From the NCBI RefSeq assembly GCF_900115595.1, contig NZ_FOXA01000006.1, positions 153,674-217,673 on the forward strand: DNA of 64,000 bases, read 5' to 3'. The DNA comes from Tranquillimonas alkanivorans (GTDB lineage: Bacteria > Pseudomonadota > Alphaproteobacteria > Rhodobacterales > Rhodobacteraceae). Positions 9,158 through 17,572 of the stretch are shown piece by piece; within the stretch, counting starts at the first letter, position 1; every line of letters begins with the position of its first letter. The notes under the pieces were generated by a model. It was given only the letters and a program-made list of their open reading frames with translations, had not been told where the DNA came from and ran no database searches. The position numbers and the translations under genes were made by a program.

Positions 9158-9610
9158 CTAGTCCAGCAGCGGTAGGATCTCGTGGTGCAACCCCTCCGGG
9201 CCGGTCTCGACGACGGCCAGCGTCACCGGCAGCCTGAAGCGACGCGGCCCGGCGCTGCCGGGGTTGAGGTACAGCACCCCGTCACGCGCCTCCGCCCCCG
9301 GCTTGTGCGAGTGGCCGAAGATCACCGCGTCCGCGCCCGGCGGCGGCGCGGTCAGCTCCTTGACGTCGTGCAGCATGTGAAAGCGCCGCCCGCCCAGCTT
9401 GACCGTCACCGTGTCGGGCAACGCCGCGGCCCAAGGCGCGGTGTCGACATTGCCGCGGATCGCGGTGACTGGCGCGATCTCCTCCAGCGCCTCGAGTATC
9501 CCCGGCTTGCCCACGTCGCCCGCGTGCAGGATGTGCGCAACGCCTTCGAGCGCCGCCAGCGCCTCGGGCCGCAGCAGCCCGTGAGTGTCCGATATCACGC
9601 CGATCCGCAT
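9158..9610 (-). CDS. YfcE/MJ0936-family metallophosphoesterase
   Basis: A 150-residue cytosolic phosphodiesterase. The start at 9610 was chosen over an upstream in-frame ATG (9634) because the family begins directly with MRIGVISDTHG. The metal-binding motifs are in the canonical order: DTHG (9-12), HAGD, GNVD, and GHSHKP near the C-terminus. Such enzymes need Mn and cleave small phosphodiesters in vitro; the physiological substrate is generally unknown. It lies only 6 bases upstream of the EEP protein gene on the same strand, suggesting cotranscription of two phosphoester-hydrolase-like proteins. Confidence 0.9.
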   Translation of the reverse strand: MRIGVISDTHGLLRPEALAALEGVAHILHAGDVGKPGILEALEEIAPVTAIRGNVDTAPWAAALPDTVTVKLGGRRFHMLHDVKELTAPPPGADAVIFGHSHKPGAEARDGVLYLNPGSAGPRRFRLPVTLAVVETGPEGLHHEILPLLD

Positions 9611-9656
9611 GTCCCGGCAGCTAGGGCGCTCCACCCGAAGGACAAAGCGCCCGCCT

Positions 9657-9710
9657 CATCTTCGGTCTTCAAGTATCCCCGCCGGAGGCAGGCCCGGCAC
9701 GGGCCTCCGG
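9657..9710 (-). repeat. dispersed intergenic hairpin element, copy 1
   Basis: Between two minus-strand genes lies a GC-rich hairpin (AGGCCCG/CGGGCCT) followed on the minus strand by CCTCCGGCGGGGATACTT and a tail ending CGAAGAT. The same hairpin-plus-tail layout recurs at 17499-17572, 39454-39509 and 62421-62476. It sits at gene ends and probably serves as a transcription terminator or mRNA 3' end in this genome. Confidence 0.55.
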
Positions 9711-9734
9711 GTCTTCGCAGAAGACTCGCGTCCC

Positions 9735-10508
9735 TCACCGCAGGTCCGACACCGAATTCGACAGCTTCGCCAGCCCGTCGAGCATCAGCGCCATGTCGAT
9801 GCCCACTGCGGTGAAGGTCGTGCCCAGTTCCACGCAGCGCCGCGCGAAGGCCGGGTCGACTGTCAGGATCCCGGCGGGGACGCCCGTCTTTTTCAACCGC
9901 CCGATGGCGTCCTCGATCGCCGCGACCACCTCCAGATGCGCCGCCTGCCCGCGATGGCCCATGCTCGCCGCCAGGTCGGCCGGGCCGATGAACACGCCGT
10001 CGACGCCGTCGACCCCCGCGATCTCCTCGAGCCGCGACAGCGCCTCCTGCGTCTCGACCTGCACCAGAAGGCACAGCTCTTCCTCGGCATGCTCGACATA
10101 GTCGGCCACCTTGCCGAAGCGGCTGGCGCGCACCAATCCGCCCACGCCGCGCACCCCGCGCGGCGGATAGCGAACGGCGCGTACCGCGGCCTCGGCCTCT
10201 TCCGGCGTCTGGACATACGGGATCAGAAGCGTCTGCGCGCCCATGTCGAGGTAGCGCTTGATCAGCGCGACGTCGTTGATGTCGGGCCGCACGACGGCAG
10301 ATACGTCCGGGTAGCCCGAGATCGCCTGCAGCGCCGGCATCACCTGGCAGGCCTCGACCGGCGAATGCTCGGTGTCCACCAGCACCCAGTCGAAGCCGCA
10401 CCCGGCCAGAAGCTCGGGCACCGTGTTGCCGCCCAGCGTGTTCCAGATGCCGATCTGCTGGCGCCCCTCTCGGAGCGCGGCCTTGAAGCGGTTGCGTGGC
10501 ATGTCCAT
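9735..10508 (-). CDS. HpcH/HpaI-family aldolase
   Basis: A 257-residue class II aldolase of the HpcH/HpaI family, which splits 2-keto-3-deoxy or 4-hydroxy-2-oxo acids to pyruvate plus an aldehyde with a divalent metal. Visible motifs are LVDTEHSP (active-site His region), VRPDIND, LIPYVQTPEEAE, the metal-binding glutamate in LVQVET, and VFIGPADLA. It is the last gene of a three-gene unit with a Gfo/Idh oxidoreductase (4 bases apart) and a type II dehydroquinase. The natural substrate is not fixed by sequence; 2-keto-3-deoxy sugar acids are the usual guess. Confidence 0.88.
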   Translation of the reverse strand: MDMPRNRFKAALREGRQQIGIWNTLGGNTVPELLAGCGFDWVLVDTEHSPVEACQVMPALQAISGYPDVSAVVRPDINDVALIKRYLDMGAQTLLIPYVQTPEEAEAAVRAVRYPPRGVRGVGGLVRASRFGKVADYVEHAEEELCLLVQVETQEALSRLEEIAGVDGVDGVFIGPADLAASMGHRGQAAHLEVVAAIEDAIGRLKKTGVPAGILTVDPAFARRCVELGTTFTAVGIDMALMLDGLAKLSNSVSDLR

Positions 10509-10512
10509 GAAC

Positions 10513-11610
10513 TCAATCCTCCCGATCTGCGGCCTGCGCGCCGCGAATGTCGTCTGCCGTCAGCGTGCGGGGGTCCACGGCGCGCCCGGTCGCGGCCGAC
10601 AGCTTCACCGCCTCGACCACCCGCAGCGCGGCCAGCCCGGCCTCGCCCGGCACCAGCGGCGTCTCTTCGCCGCGGATGACGGCGCCGAAATGGCGCGCCT
10701 GCCGCACCAGCGGGTCCTCGAGCTCGAACGGATAGCGCGTGGCCGAAAGCGGCTCCCACCAGCTCGCCTGCCCGTCGTGGCGCCAGAGCGTCAGGTTCGG
10801 CAGCGCCAGCGCCCCCTCGGTCCCCGCGATGCGATAGCAATCCTCGGGCGTGGCCGGATAGGCCGGGTTCTCGCGCGCCGTCAGCTCCCAGCTCCAGGGT
10901 GCCACGGCGGTGTCCGACACCGTCAACGTGCCGAGCGCGCCGCTCTCGAAGCGCAGCAGGATCGCCGCCGTGTCCTCGACCTCGAACCCGCGCACGGCGT
11001 TCGACTGCATGGCCTGCACGCTCTCGACCCGGTCGCAAAGGTGCAGCAGCAAGTCGACGTCGTGGATCAGGTTGACATAGACTGGCCCGGCTCCTACCTG
11101 CCCCCGCCACGCGACGTCGAAATAGTCCTCGGGCTTGCGCAGCCATGTCTGCCCGTGCACCGCCGCGATGCGGCCGAGCGCGCCGGAATCGACGATGTCC
11201 TTCGCCTTGGCGACCAGCCCGTTGTGCCGGCGGTGATGCCCCACCAGCAGCGCGACGCCAGCCTCGCGCGCGGCCGTCACCATCCGCTCGGCCCCGTCAA
11301 GGTCCGCGGCGATGGGCTTTTCCACCAGCACAGGCACGCCTCGGGCGATGCAGGCCAGCGCCCCCTCGGCATGAAGCGAATTCGGCGTGGCCAGTATGAC
11401 GCCGTCGGGCCGGTCGGCGGCGAACATCGCGTCGAGCGAGCGGTAATGCGCCGCCCCTGTCGCGACCTCGGCCGCCGCGTCGGACGGATCCACCACACAC
11501 GCCAGGTCGACGCCCTGCGCCGCGCGGATCGCCGCCACGTGGCGCGCGCCGATCAGGCCGGCTCCAACGACCGCCAGGCGCGGATATTCGTCGAAAAATC
11601 GCCCGCTCAC
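10513..11610 (-). CDS. Gfo/Idh/MocA-family oxidoreductase
   Basis: A 365-residue cytosolic NAD(P)-dependent dehydrogenase. The N-terminal Rossmann motif is [11 protein letters not shown], the EKP motif appears as LVEKPIA, and the C-terminal domain carries the conserved His of this family in [14 protein letters not shown]. The GTG start overlaps the stop of the upstream dehydroquinase gene (GTGA at 11607-11610), so translation is coupled. Family members oxidise cyclitols, sugars and, in some bacteria, quinate or shikimate; the dehydroquinase partner makes the last class worth considering. No signal peptide is present, unlike the other Gfo/Idh protein at 1264. Confidence 0.87.
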   Translation of the reverse strand: MSGRFFDEYPRLAVVGAGLIGARHVAAIRAAQGVDLACVVDPSDAAAEVATGAAHYRSLDAMFAADRPDGVILATPNSLHAEGALACIARGVPVLVEKPIAADLDGAERMVTAAREAGVALLVGHHRRHNGLVAKAKDIVDSGALGRIAAVHGQTWLRKPEDYFDVAWRGQVGAGPVYVNLIHDVDLLLHLCDRVESVQAMQSNAVRGFEVEDTAAILLRFESGALGTLTVSDTAVAPWSWELTARENPAYPATPEDCYRIAGTEGALALPNLTLWRHDGQASWWEPLSATRYPFELEDPLVRQARHFGAVIRGEETPLVPGEAGLAALRVVEAVKLSAATGRAVDPRTLTADDIRGAQAADRED

Positions 11611-12047
11611 GATCCGACCAGGGTGCCCATGCGGCGCATGGCCAGGGCGTAGCCTTCAACGCCCAAGCCCGCGATCACTCCGTCCGCGCGCAGCGAGACA
11701 TACGAGTGGTGCCGGAAGCTTTCCCGCCGGTGCACGTTCGAAATGTGCACCTCGAGCACCGGCCCCTCGAAGGTATTGAGCGCATCGAGCACCGCGACCG
11801 AGGTGTGCGTCAGCGCCGCCGGGTTGAGGATGATCCCGGCCGCGTGCTCGCGCGCCTCATGGATCCAGTCGACGATCTGTCCTTCCCAGTTCGACTGCAT
11901 CAGCCGCACCTCGAGCCCGAAGCCCTCGCCCACGCGACGGCACTCGGCCTCGACATCGGCGAGCGTGGCATGGCCGTAGATCTCGGGCTGCCGCTTGCCC
12001 AGAAGGTTCAGGTTCGGCCCGTTCAGGACAAAGATCGTTCGGCTCAC
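11607..12047 (-). CDS. aroQ: type II 3-dehydroquinate dehydratase
   Basis: A 146-residue enzyme of normal length for the family, which dehydrates 3-dehydroquinate to 3-dehydroshikimate. The start is the GTG at 12047, supported by GAGGAGA about 7 bases upstream; the longer upstream frame is not needed. Motifs are [16 protein letters not shown] with the catalytic tyrosine in [31 protein letters not shown] and the final alanine-rich helix. Coupling to an oxidoreductase and an aldolase rather than to aro genes suggests a catabolic (quinate/shikimate-type) role, but biosynthesis cannot be excluded. Confidence 0.93.
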   Translation of the reverse strand: MSRTIFVLNGPNLNLLGKRQPEIYGHATLADVEAECRRVGEGFGLEVRLMQSNWEGQIVDWIHEAREHAAGIILNPAALTHTSVAVLDALNTFEGPVLEVHISNVHRRESFRHHSYVSLRADGVIAGLGVEGYALAMRRMGTLVGS

Positions 12048-12253
12048 CGGGCGGTCTCCTCTCGTTCGCGCCCTGCGGGCGCCCTCGCCTTTTCGTTGCG
12101 GAAACCGGTGCCAGAAATGCCGGGCCGTCGCAAGCGCGCCGGTCGGAACAAAGCCCCGCGCAGGGGCATTCGTTTCTTGCAGGTGCAATACGGGCCGCGC
12201 CTCCACTCCGGTGCGTTACCCGTCAGACAAGGGCCCCGGCCCGAGGAGGCCAC

Positions 12254-12610
12254 ATGCTCGTGCTCGTCGTCGAAGACGAAGCGCTTCTCGCGCTCGACCT
12301 GAGCCAGATGATCGAGGATGCCGACCACCGGGTGCTCGGCCCCTTCGCCCGCCCCGAGGCGGCCGTCGCCGCCTGCAAGGAGGCGCGGCCGGACATGGCG
12401 TTCCTCGACTTCAACCTCGCCGGCCAGACGAGCGAGGCCGTGGCGGAAGCCTTGATCGAGGACGACGTGCCGTTCGTCTTCCTGACCGCCCACGGGCGCG
12501 CGCACCTGCCGGACCGCTACCGCGACGTGCAGGTCTTGCAGAAGCCCGTGCCGATGGAAACGGTGCCGCGCTTGCTGGATCACGGCCCCTCCGCCCTGCC
12601 CCGCGTCTGA
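12254..12610 (+). CDS. single-domain response regulator
   Basis: A 118-residue receiver domain without an output domain. It has the acidic pair VVEDEA at the N-terminus, the phosphoacceptor Asp52 in AFLDFNLAG, Thr in VFLTAHG and Lys in LQKPV. A strong GAGGAGG Shine-Dalgarno (12243-12249) precedes the ATG. Stand-alone receivers of this short type in alphaproteobacteria act in phosphorelays or bind targets directly. No kinase is adjacent; the kinase at 21614 is the only other two-component gene in the window. Confidence 0.88.
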   Translation: MLVLVVEDEALLALDLSQMIEDADHRVLGPFARPEAAVAACKEARPDMAFLDFNLAGQTSEAVAEALIEDDVPFVFLTAHGRAHLPDRYRDVQVLQKPVPMETVPRLLDHGPSALPRV

Positions 12611-12614
12611 GCAA

Positions 12615-13778
12615 TCACAGCAGGGTCTCGATCCGGTCCAGCGCGCGCTCGATGTTCTCGACGCTGTTGGCATAGGAAAAGCGCAAGTAGCCTTCGCCCC
12701 ATGACCCGAAGCTGGTGCCGGCCACGGTGGCCACGCCCGCCTCGGTCAGGAACCGGTCCTGCGCTTCGCGCGAACTCATCCCCGTGCCCTCGATGTTCGG
12801 GAAAGCATAGAAGGCCCCCGCCGCATCGGCGCAGCGCACCCCGGGCAGCGCGTTCAGACGCTCGACGATGATCTGGCGCCGCTTATCGAACTGCGCCACC
12901 ATCTCGGCCACCGCGTCCTGCGGCCCTGTCAGCGCCGCCAGCCCCGCGTACTGGGCCGAGGCGTTCACGCAGGAATGGTCGTTGATGCACAGGCGCGTGA
13001 CATGCTCGACCATCGAGTCCGGCCAGACAGCGTAGCCCAGCCGCCAGCCCGTCATCGCATAGGTCTTGGACCAGCCGTCGAGCATGATGAGCTGGTCCCG
13101 GACCTCGGGATACGTCAGCAGGCTCACGTGCTCGCGCCCGGCATAGAGCATCTGGCTGTAGATCTCGTCCGACATCAAAGCCACGTCCGGGTGCTTGGCC
13201 AGCCCGGCGACCAGCTTGTCGATCTCGGCCTTCGGCGTCACGCCGCCGGTGGGATTGGCGGGGCTGTTGATGATGATGAGCCGGGTCTTGTCGGTGATCT
13301 TCGACAACACCTCGTCGGCGTCGAAGGCGAAGCCGTTCTTCTCTTCCAGCGGGATCGGCACCGGCGTCGCGCCGGAATAGCGGATGACGGACTCGTAGAT
13401 CGGAAAGCCCGGGTTCGGGTACATGATCTCGGCCCCCGGCTCGCCGAACATCATCACGGCGAAGAACATCGTGGGCTTTCCGCCGGGCACGACGACCACG
13501 TTGTCCGGGTTAACCGGAGCGCCGTGGCGCTTTTCCAGGTCGGCGGCCACCGCTTCGCGCAGGACCGGCAGGCCATTTGCGGGAGTGTAGCCGTGATGTC
13601 CGTCGCGCAGCGCCTGGATGCCGGCTTCGACGATGTGCTCGGGCGTGCGGAAGTCGGGCTGACCGATCCCGAGGTTGATGATGTCGTGTCCCTGTGCGGC
13701 CAGCTTCGACGCCCGCGCCAGGACCTCGAACGCGGACTCGGTGCCCAGGCGGTGAATGCTCTCGGCGAATTTAAGCAA
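12615..13778 (-). CDS. class I PLP-dependent aminotransferase
   Basis: A 387-residue aminotransferase of fold type I, AspC/Tat-like branch. Characteristic segments are INLGIGQPDFRTPEHI, the PLP-binding NPANPTGG, DEIYSQMLY, the Schiff-base lysine in DGWSKTYAMTGWRLGYAV, and RFSYANSVENIERAL near the end. Likely substrates are aspartate, aromatic or broad-range amino acids with 2-oxoglutarate; sequence alone does not decide. It is monocistronic and convergent with the receiver gene, with only 4 bases between the stops, and its promoter region faces the end of the replication initiator gene. Confidence 0.9.
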   Translation of the reverse strand: MLKFAESIHRLGTESAFEVLARASKLAAQGHDIINLGIGQPDFRTPEHIVEAGIQALRDGHHGYTPANGLPVLREAVAADLEKRHGAPVNPDNVVVVPGGKPTMFFAVMMFGEPGAEIMYPNPGFPIYESVIRYSGATPVPIPLEEKNGFAFDADEVLSKITDKTRLIIINSPANPTGGVTPKAEIDKLVAGLAKHPDVALMSDEIYSQMLYAGREHVSLLTYPEVRDQLIMLDGWSKTYAMTGWRLGYAVWPDSMVEHVTRLCINDHSCVNASAQYAGLAALTGPQDAVAEMVAQFDKRRQIIVERLNALPGVRCADAAGAFYAFPNIEGTGMSSREAQDRFLTEAGVATVAGTSFGSWGEGYLRFSYANSVENIERALDRIETLL

Positions 13779-13893
13779 TGGTCCCTCTCCTGCTTTCTGC
13801 GCGGCGCATCATACCCGTCGCTGCGTCAACGTCGAACATCTTCGGCGCTCGTTTTTCGTACGTAATGCACAGCACTCCGTGGCGCGGGCGCAC

Positions 13894-14583
13894 TCAGTCC
13901 TCGCACCGGATCGTCAGCCGGTCGACCGGGCCGAGCTCGGCCTCGACCGCGGACATCAGTCGGGCGGACAGGTGCGTCTCGATATAACTCGCCACGAAGC
14001 GCTTGGCGCAGGTCAGCACCACCGCGTCGCGGGTGAACGTCTCGCAGTCGACGTGCTGGAACCACGCCCCGAACAGCGCCGGGTCCTCCCGTTCAAGCCG
14101 CTGCCGGGTGGCGGCCCAGGTCCCCTGCCCCGCCGCGGCCGACTGCGCCTTCCTGCCGAAATCCACCTTCACCACGCGCGGCGTCTCGTCCTCGGCGTGG
14201 CCGTCCATGCGGTCGGCGAAGTCGGTGCCCACGTCGCCCCAGCGATCCCGCGACAGGCGCAGCACCTCGGCCCGGTTCAGCCGATAGGCGGCCACCCTGC
14301 CCCGCACGCCGGGTCGGGTGCACACGATGAGGTTCGCCGCCGTCAGCCGCTTGATCTCGCGTTTGACGGTCCGCTCGTCGACGCCCCACATCCGCGCCAG
14401 GTCGCGCTGGCCCACGCTGACCTCGTCGTTGATCCAGTTGTAGCGCGAGGTCACCATCGAGATCAGCCTGAGCATCGACGTGCGAAAGCCCGGAGAGCCG
14501 GTGAGCCCGATCAGGCTGAGCGCCGTAAGGATGTCGTACTTGACCACCCCGGCGCCGACGCCGGTGATCCGCCTGCTCTGCAT
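13894..14583 (-). CDS. DnaA-like plasmid replication initiator
   Basis: A 229-residue protein with two parts. Residues about 30-110 form a winged helix-turn-helix (SRYNWINDEVSVGQRDLARM, then DERTVKREIKRLTAANLI and a basic wing), as in plasmid initiators. Residues about 155-229 match the pattern of DnaA domain I (TWAATRQRLEREDPALFGAWF, then VVLTCAKRFVASYIETHL). This agrees with the 'DnaA-like' replicase class described for Rhodobacterales plasmids, which is linked to parAB. It is transcribed divergently from parAB across a 381-base repeat-bearing region. It should bind the origin and recruit DnaB; the exact binding site is not known. Confidence 0.75.
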   Translation of the reverse strand: MQSRRITGVGAGVVKYDILTALSLIGLTGSPGFRTSMLRLISMVTSRYNWINDEVSVGQRDLARMWGVDERTVKREIKRLTAANLIVCTRPGVRGRVAAYRLNRAEVLRLSRDRWGDVGTDFADRMDGHAEDETPRVVKVDFGRKAQSAAAGQGTWAATRQRLEREDPALFGAWFQHVDCETFTRDAVVLTCAKRFVASYIETHLSARLMSAVEAELGPVDRLTIRCED

Positions 14584-14711
14584 GCGGCTGCTCCTGCCTG
14601 TCCTCGTTGCGGACCGATCTGACGCCGGTCTCGATTCTCGCTGCAGGGTCAGGGAAGCCGTTTTTCCCGAACTTTGTCAACGAAAAGCGAAATACAGGAA
14701 TTCTGCTCCTC

Positions 14712-14728
14712 TTCCCAAAAAATGGGAA
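14712..14728. repeat. inverted repeat TTCCCA-N5-TGGGAA
   Basis: A perfect 6-base inverted repeat around five adenines in the initiator-parA intergenic region. It is a candidate operator or initiator-binding site. It has no trailing T-run, so termination is not indicated. Confidence 0.6.
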
Positions 14729-14748
14729 ATCCAAGGTTTAATGGAGAA

Positions 14749-14771
14749 GGGGGACACCATGGTTGTCACCC
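14749..14771. promoter_or_regulatory. imperfect palindrome overlapping the first direct repeat
   Basis: GGGGGACA and TGTCACCC form arms with one mismatch around CCATGGT. The right arm is also the first of the three TGTCACC repeats, as expected if one protein binds both arrangements. It is a possible ParA or initiator operator. Confidence 0.45.
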
Positions 14772-14827
14772 AATCGGGCGCTCCGTGTCACCAAAAGCTA
14801 TGAGGAAGGGGCGGTTCTGTCACCAAA
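14764..14827 (+). repeat. three direct repeats TGTCACC(A/C)AA
   Basis: Copies at 14764-14773 (TGTCACCCAA), 14786-14795 and 14818-14827 (both TGTCACCAAA). Start-to-start spacing is 22 and 32 bases, roughly two and three helical turns, so all three would face the same side of the DNA. This looks like a short iteron set for an initiator or an operator set for the partition operon. Confidence 0.6.
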
Positions 14828-14964
14828 TCTGGTGCGTATCTGCCGCGGTTGTCGCGACTTTCCGCATCTTCGGCCCGAATCGAGGAAAATCGGGAAAATG
14901 CGTTTTGCCAGAAACCGTGTTTCCCGTTATTCACGATGCCAGGCAAAACAACAAGAGCAGAGCG

Positions 14965-16278
14965 ATGCGAGATCACACCGACCTTCAGGCGATGAACGAA
15001 CGCAGTCTCTCCCAGCAGACCGCCGTTCGCCGCGCCACATTCTCCCCCTCGGAAACGAAGACGCTGCGGCCCTTCTCGATCTGGGAGATCAGCCAGTTCA
15101 TGTTCCGCGTGCCCGCCGACACCCTGCGCAAGCGGCTGGCCGACGACCCCTCCCTGCCCCAGGGCCAGACCCAGGACGACGGCCGCCAGCGCTGGTTCAC
15201 GCTGGAAGAGATCAACGAGCTGCGCCGCCGCGTCCGCTTTCGCGGCAAGACGCTGCTGCCCGAGCGTCCGAACGGTCGCGCCATGCGCGTGGCGGTGTCG
15301 AACTTCAAGGGCGGCGTCGGCAAGACCGTCGTGGCCCAGCACCTGGCCCACGCCGCCGCGCTGGACGGCTACCGGGTGCTGGTCATCGACTTCGACCCGC
15401 AGGCGACGCTGACCCACTCGATGGGCTTGGTCGAGGTGAAGGAGTGGAACACCGTCTGGGGCATCATGTGCCGCGACCTCTGCCGCGAGGCCGACCGCAT
15501 CGCCGAAAGCTTCGACGACCCCGACGACTGCCCCTACCCCTCCGCCGACGAGCTGCCCGAGGACGTTCAGTCGATCGGCGCGCAGCGGGTGCAGGATTTC
15601 ATCCAGCGCACCTGCTGGCCGACCATCGACATTATCCCCTCCTGCGCCAACGCGGCCTTCGTCGAATTCGCTAGCGCGCAGTACCGGTCGATCCACAAGG
15701 CGTGGAGCTTCTTCGGCTGCATAGACCGCTACCTGAACGAGCTGCCGGACGACCAGTACGACCTGATCCTCTTCGACTGCCCGCCGGCCATCGGTTACCA
15801 GTCGCTGAACGCGGCCTTCGCGGCAGACATCCTCTATATCCCCTCTGGCCCCGGCTACTGGGAATACGACAGCACGACGAGTTACCTGGGCCAGCTGGGC
15901 GATGCGCTCGAGGATATCTCGGTCGGCTTCTCGAAGCTCGCCGCCGACGCCGGCATCAGCCTGCCCAAGACGTTCCGCGATGTGCGGGTGCTGATGACCC
16001 GGTTCGAGAACAACAACCCCCTGCACATCGCCATGCTCGACGCGTTTCGCAACGTGTTCGGCGCCGACGTCTGCCAGCACCCGATCGAGCTGACCCGCGC
16101 GGTCGAACAATCGGGCCGCTTCCAGACCTCGGTCTATGAACAGGACTATCGGCAGATGACGCGCGAGACCTGGAAGCGTGCGCGGCAGAGCTTCGACCGG
16201 GCCTATGAGGAATTCCTAACCACCCTGCTTCAGGCTTGGCGGGCCGAGAAGGCAGAACCCGCGCGGATGGAGGCTTAA
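14965..16278 (+). CDS. parA: ParA-type partition ATPase with N-terminal DNA-binding domain
   Basis: A 437-residue Walker-type ATPase. The ATG at 14965 is chosen because upstream codons in the same frame run through the repeat region. Residues about 36-95 resemble the MerR-like helix-turn-helix of large type Ia ParA/RepA proteins (ADTLRKRLAD, then RQRWFTLEEINELRRRV), used for autorepression. The deviant Walker A is KGGVGKT at 115-121, followed by VIDFDPQATLT (Walker A') and LILFDCPPAIGY (Walker B region). It moves the plasmid with ParB, whose gene starts 3 bases downstream, and is divergent from the initiator. Confidence 0.93.
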   Translation: MRDHTDLQAMNERSLSQQTAVRRATFSPSETKTLRPFSIWEISQFMFRVPADTLRKRLADDPSLPQGQTQDDGRQRWFTLEEINELRRRVRFRGKTLLPERPNGRAMRVAVSNFKGGVGKTVVAQHLAHAAALDGYRVLVIDFDPQATLTHSMGLVEVKEWNTVWGIMCRDLCREADRIAESFDDPDDCPYPSADELPEDVQSIGAQRVQDFIQRTCWPTIDIIPSCANAAFVEFASAQYRSIHKAWSFFGCIDRYLNELPDDQYDLILFDCPPAIGYQSLNAAFAADILYIPSGPGYWEYDSTTSYLGQLGDALEDISVGFSKLAADAGISLPKTFRDVRVLMTRFENNNPLHIAMLDAFRNVFGADVCQHPIELTRAVEQSGRFQTSVYEQDYRQMTRETWKRARQSFDRAYEEFLTTLLQAWRAEKAEPARMEA

Positions 16279-16281
16279 GAG

Positions 16282-17337
16282 ATGTCGGGCGACAACAAGT
16301 TCCGGATTGGACCGATCGATTCCAGCACCGCCGCCCGGCGCCGGCGCACGCCCGGTCCCATGGGCGCCGCCGTGCGCGAAACGGCCGAGAGCCTGAGCGA
16401 GGCGACCGAGACCAAGATCGAGCAGCGCCGCCGCAATGCCGAGGATGCCCGTGCTTGGCGCGAGGCCCGCGAGAGCGGGCTGGTCCTGGCCGCTTTGCGC
16501 GTCGACGACGTGGCGACGGACGACCTGCCGCGCGACCGGTTGGAACTCGACGCGATCGCGGTGTCCGACGAGATGGAGGAGTTGAAGGCCTCGATCCGCG
16601 CGCGCGGGCAGAAAGAGCCGATCGAGGTCTACGAGGCGCCGGACGGCAAGTACCAGCTGAAGAAGGGCTGGCGGCGTCTGACGGCGCTGTCGCAGCTTCG
16701 CGCCGAGACTGGTGAGGACCGTTTCGAACGGGTTATCGCCCGTGTCGAGGGAACGGTCAGCGACCGCGTCGACCGCTACATCGACATGGTCGAGGAGAAC
16801 GTGGTCCGCCAGGATCTGACCTTCGCCGAGATGGCGCAGCTGGCGATCACCGCGGCCGAGGACGACTCGGTCGACGGCGATGACGCCGAGGCGATGGTGA
16901 ACCGGCTTTACGGATCGCTGCACAAGATGAAGCGCTCGTACATCCGCAGCTTCGTGCACCTTCTGCTGGCGCTCGGGGAGGACCTGCGGTGGCCGCGCGA
17001 GGTGTCGCGCAACCTGGGCGTCGACGTGGCCCGGGCGCTGAAGGCCGGGCAGGGCGACGTCGAGGATCTGCGCGGACGGCTGGCTGGGTGTTCGGATGCG
17101 GGCGCGCAGTCCGAAGTGCTGGGCTCGTTCCTCAAGCGGCTGAATGCGCCCGAGCCGGTGGGTCGCGGAGTGCAGGTGCCTCGGCAGAAATACGAGTTCC
17201 ACCTGGGCCCGACGAAGGTGACGGCGCGGATGGGGGAGTGTCGGATCGTCAGCGGTCGCGACTTCACCAACGTCCCGCGCGAGAAGCTGGAGCGGGCGAT
17301 CAAGGCGTTCGAGGCGGAGCTCGAACGCAACGGATGA
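16282..17337 (+). CDS. parB: ParB-type centromere-binding protein
   Basis: A 351-residue plasmid ParB. A basic, disordered N-terminus (about 1-70, with ARRRRTP), which normally stimulates ParA, precedes the ParB/Srx-like domain: GQKEPIEVYEAPDGKYQLKK, then GWRRLTAL, the equivalent of the GERRxRA CTP-binding box, and ENVVRQDLT. The helix-turn-helix region follows around YGSLHKMKRSYIRSFVHLL and the C-terminus is a dimerisation segment. The CTP box departs from the common motif, as in other plasmid ParB proteins of this order. The six palindromes just behind its stop codon are the obvious binding targets. Confidence 0.9.
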   Translation: MSGDNKFRIGPIDSSTAARRRRTPGPMGAAVRETAESLSEATETKIEQRRRNAEDARAWREARESGLVLAALRVDDVATDDLPRDRLELDAIAVSDEMEELKASIRARGQKEPIEVYEAPDGKYQLKKGWRRLTALSQLRAETGEDRFERVIARVEGTVSDRVDRYIDMVEENVVRQDLTFAEMAQLAITAAEDDSVDGDDAEAMVNRLYGSLHKMKRSYIRSFVHLLLALGEDLRWPREVSRNLGVDVARALKAGQGDVEDLRGRLAGCSDAGAQSEVLGSFLKRLNAPEPVGRGVQVPRQKYEFHLGPTKVTARMGECRIVSGRDFTNVPREKLERAIKAFEAELERNG

Positions 17338-17362
17338 GGCGGTAACCCACGGGTTACCTTTG

Positions 17363-17391
17363 AAGGCCGGCCCTGAGGGGCCGGCCTTTTT
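17363..17391 (+). terminator. Rho-independent terminator of parAB
   Basis: A stem AAGGCCGGCCC/GGGCCGGCCTT around a short TGAG loop followed by a T-run (17387-17391). It lies 25 bases behind the parB stop and between the first two palindromes, so parAB transcription would end inside the centromere array. Confidence 0.85.
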
Positions 17392-17498
17392 CTTTGCGGG
17401 GGTAACCCGCGGGTTACCGTGGCGGGCGGTGGGGTGACCCGCGAGTTAGCTTCGGCTTGCGTGGTAACCCGTGGGTTACCCTTTGGGCGGATCGGGTC

Positions 17499-17572
17499 GA
17501 GGGGGCTGTCTGCCCCCTCTGCGCCTGCGGCGCATTCACCCCCGAGGATATTTCGAGACCAAAGATGAGAGA
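17499..17572 (+). repeat. dispersed intergenic hairpin element, copy 2
   Basis: A G-rich/C-rich hairpin (GGGGGCTGTCTGCCCCC), a second small hairpin (GCGCCTGCGGCGC) and the tail CCCCGAGGATATTTCGAGAC with CAAAGATGA. It matches the layout of the elements at 9657, 39454 and 62421, and it interrupts the spacing of the centromere palindromes. Confidence 0.55.

Larger units (their letters stand above)
14584..14964. other. putative origin/control region between initiator and parA
   Basis: A 381-base divergent region, visibly richer in A/T tracts than its surroundings (TTCCCAAAAAATGGGAA, CGAGGAAAATCGGGAAAATG). It contains three direct TGTCACC(A/C)AA repeats, two inverted repeats and one near-consensus DnaA box (TTATTCACG at 14927-14935, one mismatch to TTATNCACA). 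No convincing gene lies in it. It is the natural place for the origin, for the divergent promoters and for ParA-mediated autoregulation. Confidence 0.6.
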
